Assembly (NCBI RefSeq): GCF_024494465.1
Contig: NZ_JAETXM010000015.1
Span: forward strand, 1-64,000
Direction of reading: 5' to 3'
Source of the DNA: Bacillus sp. V3B
GTDB lineage: Bacteria; Bacillota; Bacilli; Bacillales; Cytobacillaceae
DNA: 64,000 nucleotides
Positions 27,243 through 35,738 of the stretch are shown piece by piece (within the stretch, counting starts at the first letter, position 1; each line of letters begins with the position of its first letter). Made by a program: the position numbers and the translations under genes. Below the pieces are notes generated by a model. The model was not told where the DNA came from and searched no databases. It was given only the letters and a program-made list of their open reading frames with translations.

Positions 27243-29027
27243 ATGGAACCTTATCAAAGACATGAAATTAGAAAAATCAGCACACAATCAGATGGCTTTT
27301 CCTTAATTCTCCATCTTGATAATTATTTAACAGAATTTTCAGATGAGTTAGGCAAAGATCCAAAAGTAAGAAAAGATCTTTTAGGCACTGCACAACGAAT
27401 ATTAAAAGAACGATACCCAGATTTAAAGGTATCTATGGTCAAGATTATAATTGGCGGGATGGTTGTTTCATCTATTTCATTAATTGATCAAATGAATAAT
27501 GCACAAGCAGCTGAACTAACGGTAAAAACTTCTCAAGGGGCACAAGCGAATCATATTTACTATCAGGTTTCATCCGGAGAAACGCTTTGGATTATATCAA
27601 GAAAGTTTAATACTTCCGTTGATCATATTAAACGAGCAAATAATCTCACATCAGATGTGTTGCAATTAAATCAACGGTTAATCATCCCGAAAGCCTTTCA
27701 TATAGTGAAGACAGGTGATTATTTAACGGTTCTTGCAAAAAAATATGGAACAACGGTGGATGGGATCAAAAAAGCAAATATTTTAGCGAGTGACACAACT
27801 CGTCTTGGTCAAACCTTAATTATTCCTACTTTAATTGGTGAAATGCAAAAAACAAACATAACACCGACGCCTGTATCTTCACAAGCGGTAAGTACATATA
27901 CGGTTATGTCGGGTGATAGCTTATCTGTGATCGCCAAACGATTGGGAGTATCAACCGAATCGTTACGAAGTTCAAATAATCTCAAAACCGATATCATTCG
28001 AGTAGGACAGGAGTTGAAAATTCCTACTAGTGGTGAAGTTACTCCATCAGCATCTACTTCTACAACAGTTTCGACATATATGGTTGTGTCAGGTGATAGC
28101 TTATCTGTGATCGCCAAACGATTGGGAGTATCAACCGAATCGTTACGAAATGCAAATAATTTAACAACCGATATCATTCGGGTGGGTCAAAAATTAACAA
28201 TTCCTTCAAAAAATACAAATACAGTGCAACCAACACCAGATCCAGTTGTCCAAGAAAATAGAACAACTTTTACCTATTCTGTTCGAACAGGTGACAGTTT
28301 ATCTGTGATTGCTAACCGATTTGGAGTAGCCATTGCTGCCATTCAAACAACAAATAATTTAAAGACGGACACATTACAGGTAGGTCAAGTCTTAACGATA
28401 CCCAGTGGGATAGACGCACCCGCACAAACAGGTGCAAACACCATTACTTATCTCAACCATACCATCGCTTCTGGTGACAACATTTGGGATTTAAGCGTAC
28501 GATACGGGATCCCACAAGCCGAATTGTTACGTGTAAACAGCTTAACTATGAATAGTAGACTTTCTATTGGACAAAAGATAAAAGTCCCCGTACACAATAT
28601 TGCCGTAAAACAAGTAGTGAGCGAAAAGAATGGAGAGTATTTGGATTGGCGGACAGAAGCGCAATACATTTTTACGATAAATAAAACAGCAAAAGTAACA
28701 GATATTGCAACAGGAAAAATCTTTGATATCAAACGCACCATTGGGGCAAACCATGCAGATTCCGAAACTGTAACGGTTAATGATACAAATGTGGCAAAGT
28801 CAATTTGGGGCGGCTTTTCTTGGACTCCCCGAGCGGTCATTTTAGAAGTAGACGGAAGAAAAATAGCGGCAAGCATGAGCTTTATGCCTCATGAACGAGA
28901 ATATATTGCCAACAATGGAATTACAGGCCATTTTGATGTGTATTTTGGTAATAGTACACGACATAAAGATGGCAAGGGAGACTCTAGCCATCAAGCACAG
29001 GTGGAAAAAGCGGCAGGTATGCGTTGA
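27243..29027 (+). CDS. Secreted protein with six LysM domains
   Basis: 594 residues. Residues 1-62 form an N-terminal domain before a hydrophobic export segment (VSMVKIIIGGMVVSSISL) ending in AQAAE. Six LysM repeats begin near residues 105, 151, 217, 277, 341 and 403, each of the form YxVxxGDSLxxIAxxxGV...LKxGQxLxIP, separated by Thr/Ser/Pro linkers. The C-terminal 140 residues (GEYLDWRTEAQYIF..., IWGGFSWTPRAVILEVDGRKIAASM..., GHFDVYFGNSTRHKDG) form a conserved Bacillus domain of unknown activity. LysM domains bind peptidoglycan or chitin. LysM 3 and 4 are almost identical at DNA level (27914-27967 and 28094-28147), a recent duplication. Start ATG after AAAGGAGAAGAG. Confidence 0.85.
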   Translation: MEPYQRHEIRKISTQSDGFSLILHLDNYLTEFSDELGKDPKVRKDLLGTAQRILKERYPDLKVSMVKIIIGGMVVSSISLIDQMNNAQAAELTVKTSQGAQANHIYYQVSSGETLWIISRKFNTSVDHIKRANNLTSDVLQLNQRLIIPKAFHIVKTGDYLTVLAKKYGTTVDGIKKANILASDTTRLGQTLIIPTLIGEMQKTNITPTPVSSQAVSTYTVMSGDSLSVIAKRLGVSTESLRSSNNLKTDIIRVGQELKIPTSGEVTPSASTSTTVSTYMVVSGDSLSVIAKRLGVSTESLRNANNLTTDIIRVGQKLTIPSKNTNTVQPTPDPVVQENRTTFTYSVRTGDSLSVIANRFGVAIAAIQTTNNLKTDTLQVGQVLTIPSGIDAPAQTGANTITYLNHTIASGDNIWDLSVRYGIPQAELLRVNSLTMNSRLSIGQKIKVPVHNIAVKQVVSEKNGEYLDWRTEAQYIFTINKTAKVTDIATGKIFDIKRTIGANHADSETVTVNDTNVAKSIWGGFSWTPRAVILEVDGRKIAASMSFMPHEREYIANNGITGHFDVYFGNSTRHKDGKGDSSHQAQVEKAAGMR

Positions 29028-29198
29028 TATTTCAGTAGTAAGAAGGATATCCCTGCAGTAATCTTTTTGGAAAGAAGCACAACTGATACAGTAAAAAGGA
29101 TCGAATCCAATACTAGATTGACGAAACTCGTACAAAAAGCAGCTGATGATGTATCTAAACAGTTGCTAGTAAGAAAAGCCCGAGAAAATAATCAGTGA
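29028..29198 (+). pseudogene. Unassigned 3' gene fragment
   Basis: A 56-codon open frame without a start (KKDIPAVIFLERSTTDTVKRIESNTRLTKLVQKAADD...) that happens to continue in frame after the LysM gene's TGA. The LysM protein ends where its relatives do, so I read this as the tail of a different, deleted gene. I cannot name the family. Confidence 0.4.
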
Positions 29199-29262
29199 AA
29201 TTTTTATATTTTAGTATGATTTTTTATAAAATACACGTTACAATACAATTGGGGGTGATGAT

Positions 29263-29445
29263 ATGAATATTTCAGAACTATTAGGAACTAGTTATTTTAG
29301 CTTAGAGGCTGCACAAGTGGATAAAAGCCCTGAAGAACTAGTCGTAACGGAGGACAATGCAAAGTACTACATCGTTTCGCCTGAGGCATACGAAAAAACA
29401 TTGCAATCGTTAAATTATAAAATTATCGTGAACGCGGGAGAGTAA
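29263..29445 (+). CDS. Small hypothetical protein
   Basis: 60 residues, acidic (MNISELLGTSYFSLEAAQVDKSPEELVVTEDNAKYYIVSPEAYEKTLQ...). A good ribosome site, GGGGGTGATGAT, precedes the ATG, and the codon use looks normal for the region. Not recognised. It lies between the LysM gene and the YpbS-like gene. Confidence 0.55.
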   Translation: MNISELLGTSYFSLEAAQVDKSPEELVVTEDNAKYYIVSPEAYEKTLQSLNYKIIVNAGE

Positions 29446-29510
29446 TATTGAGAGAGAGGAGATTTCAGATTCCTCTCTTATTACATTTTTAATTATAGGA
29501 GTGAACGATC

Positions 29511-29768
29511 ATGAGTGTACATAAAGACATTACGTTACATGCTCAAAAACAAAATGAGCTTTTTACCCAATTTACGATCTTAGATCAACAACGTGAAGAG
29601 TATATCCAAGAGGCTCTCGAGTTATGTAAAGCAGGTAAGCCGTTTACAACAGATAAGATTAATGAAATCACAAATCAAATCAATATTCTTGCAAACCAAA
29701 GGTTAATACCTACTCGTAAGATCGTTACACCAGAAATGATTCGTGTATACGTAGAATCATCGAACTAA
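29511..29768 (+). CDS. ypbS: DUF2533 protein (YpbS-like)
   Basis: 85 residues, helical and soluble (MSVHKDITLHAQKQNELF...REEYIQEALELCKAGKPFTTDKINEITNQIN...PTRKIVTPEMIRVYV). This is the DUF2533/YpbS family of Bacillus, of unknown function. The length matches. ATG follows TAGGAGTGAACG. Confidence 0.7.
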   Translation: MSVHKDITLHAQKQNELFTQFTILDQQREEYIQEALELCKAGKPFTTDKINEITNQINILANQRLIPTRKIVTPEMIRVYVESSN

Positions 29769-29888
29769 AATACACTATTTTCGGTTGCTACTTGTTGCCT
29801 GACAAGAATCAATGAATTTAACATTAGACAAAGAAAAAAATCAATAGACTGCCCCTAACAGCTATTGCTAAGGTAGATCACAAAAAAG

Positions 29889-29926
29889 GAGTAATTCGTT
29901 CTTTTTGAGGACTAATTACTCTTTTT
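29889..29926 (+). terminator. Hairpin terminator
   Basis: GAGTAATT (29889-29896) pairs with AATTACTC (29914-29921), then TTTTT. The rest of the 317-bp gap 29769-30085 shows no gene. Confidence 0.65.
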
Positions 29927-30085
29927 ATATTTTTTTCGAGTTACCCTCTTTTTTCCTCATAGGATTTTTAGGATTAATATGTATAAATCGGTTATATTAA
30001 CTAATTAAGGAAAAAGACTAAATGAAAAGTATAAAGAAACTACTGAAAGAAAAAGAAGAGTTAGGTAGGAAGGTGTTTAAGATTC

Positions 30086-31291
30086 ATGCTTCATAACCCA
30101 GCAGGAAAAGAGCGCTTAGTATTGGCGTTTCTTCTCAGCATGCTATCAATATTAGGGCCGCTTAATATTGATATGTATTTACCCAGTTTTCCCGATATTG
30201 CGTATGATTTAGGCGCACGTGCCTCACTTGTACAGCTTAGTTTAACCACGTGTTTGATCGGACTTGCGATCGGTCAGATCATTATTGGACCGATTAGTGA
30301 TGTCCAAGGTAGAAGAAAACCCTTATTGATATCCATTTTCTTATTTGTGTTATCATCCCTTCTCTGTGCACTTGCACCGAATATTACTACGTTGGTGGTA
30401 GCTCGGTTTCTACAAGGTTTCACTGCTTCAGCAGGGATTGTCCTTTCTCGTGCTGTCGTACGTGATGTATTTAGTGGAAGAGAGCTTACGAAATTCTTCT
30501 CGCTTTTAATGGTCATAACTGCTGTTGCACCAATGATTGCACCAATAGCTGGTGGAGCCATTTTGCTCCTGCCCTTTGCAAGCTGGCATACGATTTTCTT
30601 CTTTTTAAGTTTATTTGGCCTTTTAATTATTTTGATTGTTGCTATGCAATTAAAGGAAACACTGCCACAAGAGAAACGAATTCCAAGTTCAGTTGGGCAT
30701 TCCATTCGTACGATGGGGAGTTTGTTGAAGGATCGTTCTTTTATTGGTTATGCACTGATCGTCGGGTTTATTCACGGAGGGAGCTTTGCTTATGTGTCAG
30801 GAACTCCTTTTGTGTATCAGGGGATCTATGAGGTTTCGCCTCAAGTTTTTAGTATCCTCTTTGGCATTAATGGTTTAGCCATTATTACAGGGAGCTTTAT
30901 CATTGGGCGCTTTGGTGGAATCATTCATGAAAGAAGCCTGCTTCGAGTTGCTGTCATTATTGCTGTAAGTGCAACCTTAATCCTTCTTATCATGACAATT
31001 ATTGAAGGTCCATTAGCGACTCTTGTGATACCAATATTTATTTACATGACCTCTATCGGAATGATCTTAACAAGTACCTTTATACTAGCAATGGAACACC
31101 AAGGACATCGCGCAGGAAGTGCAAGTGCTGTGTTAGGCATGCTTCCATTATTAATCGGAGCTATCGTTTCTCCTCTCGTTGGTATTAATGAGGAGACAGC
31201 AGTACCAATGGGAGCCATATTGTTTATTACTTCTTCGATTGGTTCTATAGCCTTCTTTCGATTAACAAGGAGGACTACAGAACCAGCATGA
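30086..31291 (+). CDS. Bcr/CflA-family multidrug efflux MFS transporter
   Basis: A 401-residue major-facilitator protein with 12 predicted membrane segments. It carries the Bcr/CflA N-terminal signature LGPLNIDMYLPSFPDIA and the motif-A-like loop GPISDVQGRRKPLL (near residue 70), then RFLQGFTASAGIVLSRAVVRD, which contains motif C-like glycine and proline residues. It is a proton-driven exporter of drugs or other small molecules; the substrate is unknown. ATG follows AGGAAGGTG at about 10 bases. It stands alone. Confidence 0.85.
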   Translation: MLHNPAGKERLVLAFLLSMLSILGPLNIDMYLPSFPDIAYDLGARASLVQLSLTTCLIGLAIGQIIIGPISDVQGRRKPLLISIFLFVLSSLLCALAPNITTLVVARFLQGFTASAGIVLSRAVVRDVFSGRELTKFFSLLMVITAVAPMIAPIAGGAILLLPFASWHTIFFFLSLFGLLIILIVAMQLKETLPQEKRIPSSVGHSIRTMGSLLKDRSFIGYALIVGFIHGGSFAYVSGTPFVYQGIYEVSPQVFSILFGINGLAIITGSFIIGRFGGIIHERSLLRVAVIIAVSATLILLIMTIIEGPLATLVIPIFIYMTSIGMILTSTFILAMEHQGHRAGSASAVLGMLPLLIGAIVSPLVGINEETAVPMGAILFITSSIGSIAFFRLTRRTTEPA

Positions 31292-31640
31292 AAGGAACAT
31301 CCAGAAACAACCTTGAATTTATTTAAGGCTATGCTAAATAACAGTGTTGTGTTCTAATAGCCTTTGGTGTACGCGTCTATTACGTTATTCATACTGAATC
31401 AAACACATGACCGCATACATCAAAAGCCATTTATCAACAATAATTATTAACATAGCTATTTAAAAAGCAGAAACGTAACCACTGCTATTGATTTATCCTC
31501 TAATTTTAAATATCTCGATGGATTTGGGAAATAATAGCTTATGTAGGGTTCCACTAAATTTTCCGGAGGAGAACTAAATGACTTTTTAACTAGTTTCCAA
31601 TTATTTAATAAATAAAAAATAGTTAAGGGATAGAGTACGT
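31292..31640. other. Intergenic region with hairpin and possible gene debris
   Basis: An 8-bp stem AAGGCTAT/ATAGCCTT (31325-31332, 31357-31364) may end the transporter transcript. A plus-strand frame (TAIDLSSNFKYLDGFGK then three stops, then GSTKFSGGELNDFLTSFQLF) at about 31485-31610 looks like decayed coding sequence. I could not assign it. Confidence 0.35.
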
Positions 31641-32114
31641 ATGGGAAACCCAACAGAAAAATTATTATGGAGCATCGCTTTTCCAGGATTCGGTCAGTTT
31701 TTAAATGGAAAATATCTAAAAGGCTTTTTACTTGTTTTTTTGGAATTCTTAGTGAATATTCAAGCGAATTTTAACGAAGTAATTATGTTAAGTTTTCTAG
31801 GAGATATCGAACAAGCAATTGTACATACAGATTATCAGTGGTTAATGTTTTATCCCTGTTTATATTTTTATGCGATGTGGGATGCATTTAAAGATGCAGG
31901 AGGGGGAAAAGACCACTACGCTTTTTTTCCTCTTGTTTTTACTGCCTATTCTGTTACGGTCGGTTGTATTTATTCTTCAACTATCCAATTATTTGGTGTT
32001 CTATTAGGACCTGTTTGGCTTCCGATGTTATGTGTAATACCAGGACTCTTCTTGGGATTACTATTACGGACTATTATAACGAATATGAATAAGGTTAAAA
32101 AAGCGACCGATTGA
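31641..32114 (+). CDS. Small integral membrane protein
   Basis: 157 residues with a TM2-like start (LLWSIAFPGFGQFLNGKYLKGFLLVFLEF) and about four membrane segments. Related uncharacterised proteins occur in Bacillus. ATG after AAGGGATAG. The 3' end is followed by a short hairpin (AAAGCGAC/GTCGCTTT, about 32099-32126) and then, 40 bp downstream of the stop, by the left end of the Tn3-family transposon. Function unknown. Confidence 0.7.
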   Translation: MGNPTEKLLWSIAFPGFGQFLNGKYLKGFLLVFLEFLVNIQANFNEVIMLSFLGDIEQAIVHTDYQWLMFYPCLYFYAMWDAFKDAGGGKDHYAFFPLVFTAYSVTVGCIYSSTIQLFGVLLGPVWLPMLCVIPGLFLGLLLRTIITNMNKVKKATD

Positions 32115-32153
32115 TACTGTCGCTTTTCTTTGCGTTTAGAGCCATTTTTTCTG

Positions 32154-32158
32154 TTTAG
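32154..32158. repeat. Target-site duplication, left
   Basis: TTTAG directly before the left terminal repeat; identical to TTTAG at 38396-38400 directly after the right terminal repeat. Five-base duplications are the hallmark of Tn3-family insertion. Confidence 0.88.
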
Positions 32159-32201
32159 GGGGTACGGAAACGATTCGTAGATTGAGGGGCCACATGTGAA
32201 A
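32159..32201 (+). repeat. Left terminal inverted repeat
   Basis: Begins GGGGTACGGAAACGATTCG and continues with GATTGAGGGG from 32180. It matches the inverse of 38353-38395 over about 43 bp with few mismatches. Confidence 0.88.
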
Positions 32202-32297
32202 ATAATAGAATTAATAGCCGAACCTATCAAAATGATAGGTTTTTATTTTATTATAAAATAGGATTGTCGAAAAATTTAGATAAAGAAGGGATTTAAA

Positions 32298-32966
32298 TTG
32301 CCAAGTATTCAGGATACCATCTACCCTAGATTTAAGAATAATCTAACGGAAAAGGACTTTGAAGAAGTATATACCCCCGAAATGAATGAAATAGAATGGG
32401 CAGAAGCTAAATCTAGAGGAAATTTGCAGAATTTAGCATTACTGGTATTAATTAAAATCGTACAAAAGCTTGGATTCTTTATACGTGTTGTCGATGTTCC
32501 AGAAGTGATTGTCATACATATTGCGAAAAAAGCACACTTACCTATGCCCACCAACGAAGAGTTGAAAATGTATAGTGAAACGAGAACAGCCAAACGCCAT
32601 TTTCGCTTTATTCGAGATTATCTTCAGCTACGACCGTATGATCATGAAGCCCATCAAATAATAATTGATATAATGGGTAAACTCGCATTTAGTAAAGATG
32701 ATCCGGCCGACTTAGTCAATGCTGCCATTGAAGAATTAATACGTCAACGATACGAATTACATGTTTATAATACATTAAAAGATACTGCTAATGATGTTCG
32801 AAATAAATCATATCGTGCCATCTATCATCAGATTGATCATGCACTAAATGATGAACAAAAAAAGAACATAGATCAACTTTTTCAGATACCTGAAGGCGCT
32901 ACCTACAGTCCTTGGAATGAAATAAAAGAGGACGCAAAAAGAGCCACTTTATCACATCTAAACTGA
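32298..32966 (+). pseudogene. tnpA: Truncated Tn3-family transposase (N-terminal part)
   Basis: 222 codons matching the DUF4158 N-terminal DNA-binding region of Tn3 transposases (YPRFKNNLTEKDFEEVYTPEMNEIEWAEAKSRGNLQNLALLVLIKIVQKLGFF..., KRHFRFIRDYLQLRPY). Full enzymes have nearly 1,000 residues with a DDE domain; none of that remains. The frame stops at 32964-32966 and the next 220 bp are debris up to the structured repeat. TTG start at 32298 after GAAGGG. Not functional as a transposase, though the fragment could still bind the ends. Confidence 0.8.
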
Positions 32967-33189
32967 ATGATGAAAAGATGAAACAATTTGCTCAGGACAT
33001 TGAAGATCGGCTAATTAGTTGTATAAATGGTAGTATTTAAATTAGTAAAAATAGTTCTATATAAAAAATAATAAAATGAGCCTCGAATATCGATGCTTAT
33101 TTTATTGTCTTTGAAAAGGAAACACCTACTCCTCAGTAGACGGCATTTATCAACCACCTTCAATATATAAGTATTGATCTACCCACTGT
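32967..33189. other. Debris between tnpA fragment and repeat
   Basis: No gene. A short frame, KLNDEKMKQFAQDIEDRLISCINGSI, may be leftover coding sequence. A hairpin AATAAAATGAGC/GCTTATTTTATT (about 33069-33107) could terminate transcription. Confidence 0.4.
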
Positions 33190-33387
33190 ATTATTTAACT
33201 TCATTCAGCAGAAGTCCTCCACTTCTGTAAGTGGGGGATGAATGCAAAAAGCTCTCTGATTCAGTGGGGGTTCAAACCCCGACTGAATGAAGTTAAGCCT
33301 CCGGCGGATGCCTCGGATTTTTTAAAGGTCATTTATCGAGCGAGCTCGATAAAAATCCGGGCGCAAATTCGGCGGGGCGAATTTGAT
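33190..33387 (+). repeat. 198-bp structured repeat, copy 2
   Basis: Same length and orientation as 25531-25728. Relative to that copy, the stem near 33335-33352 reads TATCGAG/CTCGATA in place of GATCGAG/CTCGATC, so the pair is conserved while both bases changed. A third difference is G for A after ATCCGG. It sits inside the Tn3 element and ends 5 bp before the operon promoter. Confidence 0.85.
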
Positions 33388-33392
33388 TTTAG

Positions 33393-33421
33393 TTGACATT
33401 ATACCCATATAGGTATAATGT
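33393..33421 (+). promoter_or_regulatory. Promoter with CstR-like operator 1
   Basis: TTGACA (33393-33398) and TATAAT (33414-33419), spacer 15. The palindrome ATACCCATATAGGTAT (33401-33416) overlaps the spacer and -10, the expected site for repression by a CsoR/CstR protein. Confidence 0.65.
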
Positions 33422-33657
33422 AGAACTTGTTAATGTTGTTCCTTTTATCGGCAAAGGGACAATCAATATTCCAACTGCCTATCTTAAGAGAAACTTTAAT
33501 GAATTTCCAAACATGTAGTTGTATCAGGCATACTCGAAAAAAATATTGGAATACGCTTTTTAAGACAAAGGGGTTTTCGGGTCGTGGATATAGAATTGCT
33601 GATCATAACAAATTACCCTTTAAGGAAAACTTTTTAAAAATAGAAACGAATGGTTAA
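33421..33657 (+). pseudogene. Degraded leader gene, possibly rhodanese-like
   Basis: One frame gives VELVNVVPFIGKGTINIPTA then YLKRNFNEFPNM and a stop; another gives KTKGFSGRGYRIADHNKLPFK and runs to 33657. TINIPTAYLKRNF resembles the middle of rhodanese domains. There are stops and frame changes, no intact protein and no catalytic Cys. The assignment is weak. Confidence 0.3.
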
Positions 33658-33671
33658 AGGGAGGTAAGGAC

Positions 33672-33935
33672 ATGGATTATAATGATCAAATTAAAAATAG
33701 AGTAAAACGGGTTGAAGGACAGTTAAGAGGAATTTTAAGAATGATGGAAGAAAATAAGGACTGCAAAGAAGTCATCACCCAGTTATCTGCAGCAAGAACA
33801 GCCATTGATCGTACAATTGGGGTTATGGTTAGTTCTAATTTAGTGGAATGTGTACGTAATGCAGAGCAAATTGGTGAAAAGAATACAGAAGAACTAGTAA
33901 AAGAAGCCGTAAATCTGCTTGTGAAAAGTAGATAA
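33672..33935 (+). CDS. cstR: CsoR/CstR-family persulfide-sensing repressor
   Basis: An 87-residue all-helical DUF156 repressor (YNDQIKNRVKRVEGQLRGILRMMEENKDC...). The sensing cysteines are C31 and C60 (NLVECVRNAE). The histidine copper ligand of true CsoR is absent (no His in the protein), which fits the persulfide sensor CstR rather than a copper sensor. B. subtilis YrkD is the equivalent. It should bind the repeated ACC(N)GGGGTA-type palindromes at 33401, 33974, 34868 and 36163 and be released when the two Cys form a di-, tri- or tetrasulfide. ATG after GGGAGG. Confidence 0.85.
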   Translation: MDYNDQIKNRVKRVEGQLRGILRMMEENKDCKEVITQLSAARTAIDRTIGVMVSSNLVECVRNAEQIGEKNTEELVKEAVNLLVKSR

Positions 33936-33939
33936 AATA

Positions 33940-33993
33940 AAAGGGTTGACACCCTCTTTTATTTTAGTTATCATCATACCCATAGGGGTAACG
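33940..33993 (+). promoter_or_regulatory. Promoter with CstR-like operator 2; attenuating hairpin
   Basis: TTGACA (33946-33951) and TATCAT (33969-33974), spacer 17, followed at the start point by ATACCCATAGGGGTAAC (33975-33991). The -35 lies in the loop of a hairpin (AAAATAAAAGGG with CCCTCTTTTATTTT, two-base bulge) that probably terminates the cstR transcript. Confidence 0.65.
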
Positions 33994-34022
33994 GTAAAAT
34001 GTTAAATGAGGAGTGATAAAAC

Positions 34023-34133
34023 ATGGATTTATTAGGACTACAAAAAGAAGAGATTTTGGATAATATCGAATATGCAGGGGTTGCTGCGTATTTAGCTGAT
34101 GCAGAAGATGGTAACGTGAACTTATTTATCTAA
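34023..34133 (+). CDS. 36-residue ORF of unknown function
   Basis: MDLLGLQKEEILDNIEYAGV..., acidic, after a good site GAGGAGTG and directly behind operator 2. I do not recognise it. It may be the 5' fragment of a longer sulfur gene cut by deletion, or a small protein in its own right. Confidence 0.4.
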   Translation: MDLLGLQKEEILDNIEYAGVAAYLADAEDGNVNLFI

Positions 34134-34176
34134 ATCAGTTAGGGGAAATTTCCCGTTCATGAAGGAGGGACTAGGT

Positions 34177-34539
34177 TTGTAATATCTAAGTTATTTAGTG
34201 ATTGCACTTTTCCTATTCTTTATCATAAATCGAATAATCCCGGCCAAAGGTGTTAGACAGATTTCAACATCAGATCTAAAAAATGAATTAAAAGATAAGA
34301 ATAAACAATTTGTCGATGTCCGAACTCCAGGGGAATTTAAGGGGAATAGTATTAGAGGATTTAAACATCTCCCACTTCATCAGCTTGCACAAAAAGCAGA
34401 GAAGGAGCTGTCAAAAGACAAAGAAGTAATTGTCATTTGTCAAAGTGGAATGAGAAGTCAAAAGGCTAGTAAAATGCTTGAAAAATTAGGATTTACAAAA
34501 GTAACGAATGTAAAGGGCGGTATGAGCCTCTGGAGATAA
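34177..34539 (+). pseudogene. Membrane-anchored rhodanese with a stop at codon 2
   Basis: AAGGAGGG lies 7 bases before TTG at 34177, but the second codon is TAA (34180-34182). The frame then continues YLSYLVIALFLFFIINRI, a membrane anchor, and a rhodanese domain with the active-site loop CQSGMRS and end GGMSLWR. A CAA-to-TAA change would explain it. Translation could restart at GTG 34198, but no ribosome site lies near it. The rhodanese domain itself is intact, so the protein would be normal if read through or restarted. Confidence 0.7.
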
Positions 34540-34553
34540 AGGGAGGAAAAAGA

Positions 34554-34850
34554 ATGAAGCAATTAACTGCAAAAGAAGTAGAAATCTTACTATTAGAAGG
34601 TAAACCATTAAACTTAATTGATGTTCGTGAAGTAGATGAAGTTGAGACTGGAAAAATTCCAGGAGCAATTCATATTCCACTAGGATTATTAGAATTCCGA
34701 ATGCATGAATTAGGTAAGGCTAAAGAATATATTATGGTTTGTCGGTCTGGTGCACGAAGTGGTCGGGCATCTCAATTTCTTGAAAGTCATGGATTTAATG
34801 TGATTAATATGTCAGGCGGGATGCTTGCATGGGAAGGCGAAACTAAGTAA
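34554..34850 (+). CDS. Single-domain rhodanese sulfurtransferase
   Basis: 98 residues, the complete rhodanese fold: LIDVREVDEVETGKIPGAIHIPL, active-site loop CRSGARS with C63, and NMSGGMLAWEG at the end. It carries sulfane sulfur as a persulfide on C63. ATG after GGGAGGA, 14 bp after the preceding rhodanese gene. Confidence 0.88.
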   Translation: MKQLTAKEVEILLLEGKPLNLIDVREVDEVETGKIPGAIHIPLGLLEFRMHELGKAKEYIMVCRSGARSGRASQFLESHGFNVINMSGGMLAWEGETK

Positions 34851-34865
34851 ATTTTTTAAATTAAC

Positions 34866-34884
34866 ATAATACCATTGGGGGTAA
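34866..34884 (+). promoter_or_regulatory. CstR-like operator 3
   Basis: ATACCATTGGGGGTAAA (34868-34884) repeats the pattern of operators 1, 2 and 4, 20 bp before the tusA-rhodanese start. No strong -35/-10 pair is obvious, so it may act internally in the operon or on a weak promoter. Confidence 0.55.
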
Positions 34885-34904
34885 AAATAGGAGGCTTTTA
34901 TATT

Positions 34905-35480
34905 ATGGAATCATTAAAAACAGACTTTTTATTAGATGTAAAAGGGTTTGCTTGCCCAATGCCAATCGTGAAAACAAAAAAGGCAATGAATGATTTACAA
35001 GCTGGTCAGGTCTTGGAAGTTCAAGCCACAGATAAAGGGTCAAAAGCTGATATTCAAGCTTGGGCGAACAGTGCTGGTCATCAGTATCTTGGGACAATCG
35101 AAGAAGGAGAAGTACTAAAACATTATCTAAGAAAATCATCTAATGATGGTTTAATTGAAAGAAAACATCCCAATGTAACTAGCAATGAAGAACTTGAAAA
35201 GAAGCTAGATGCTAATGAAAACATCGTGGTTCTTGATGTAAGAGAATCAGCTGAATATGCATTTAACCATATTCCTAATGCTATTTCTATTCCGTTAGGA
35301 GAACTGGAAGAGCGTCTAAGCCAATTAAACACAGATGATGAAATTTATGTGGTATGCCGAACAGGAAACCGCAGTGATCTTGCTTCTCAAAAATTAGCTG
35401 AAAAGGGTTTTGCTAATGTGATTAATGTAGTTCCAGGCATGAGTGCTTGAACAGGAAAAACGGAAACTTTAAACAAATAG
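34905..35480 (+). CDS. TusA-rhodanese fusion (YrkF-like), TGA near the end
   Basis: Residues 8-77 are a TusA domain with the sulfur-carrying C17 (KGFACPMPIVKTKKAM). Residues 90-181 are a rhodanese domain with C151 (CRTGNRS). The fused pair would pass persulfide sulfur between the two. The frame stops at TGA (35448-35450, codon 182) in GMSA, where rhodaneses normally have Trp, then runs nine more codons (TGKTETLNK) to TAG at 35480. Loss of the last ten residues is mild and the protein to 35450 may work. ATG at 34905 after AGGAGG. Confidence 0.82.
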
Positions 35481-35492
35481 GAGGTTATTAAT

Positions 35493-35738
35493 ATGAACAC
35501 AGTGACAGTCTATACTACTACACATTGCCCATATTGTGTTATGCTAAAGAATTTTTTAGTAGATCAAAATATTCCTTTCAAAGAGATAAATGTTGAAACC
35601 AAACCAGAGATAATGAACTAACTTGTAAACAAAACAGGGCAAATGGGAGTGCCGCAAACAGAAGTTAATGGTAAGTGGGTTATTGGCTATGATCCAAATA
35701 ATATTATGTTGGCATTAAAAACTAGGAGGAATGAGTAA
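35493..35738 (+). pseudogene. Glutaredoxin-like gene with an internal stop
   Basis: MNTVTVYTTTHCPYCVMLKNF..., a glutaredoxin with the CPYC active site (C12, C15). Codon 43 is TAA (35619-35621). The rest stays in frame and conserved (LVNKTGQMGVPQTEVNGKWVIGYDPNNIMLAL) to 35738. One base change from CAA or AAA explains it. The terminal TAATG overlaps the dsrE start. The truncated 42-residue product keeps the active site but loses the cis-Pro region (GVPQT), so it is probably inactive. Confidence 0.8.

Noticed and set aside
29025-29198. Read-through extension of the LysM protein
   Set aside because: The protein ends where its relatives end, and the 56-codon extension does not resemble a LysM or wall-binding domain; the frame agreement can be chance.
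31456-31653. Minus-strand 65-codon frame
   Set aside because: No ribosome site, overlaps the start of the membrane-protein gene, and the plus strand of the same DNA looks like older coding debris.
35448-35450. Selenocysteine at the TGA of the TusA-rhodanese fusion
   Set aside because: The position normally holds Trp, not the catalytic Cys (C151 is intact), and no suitable hairpin follows in the remaining ten codons.
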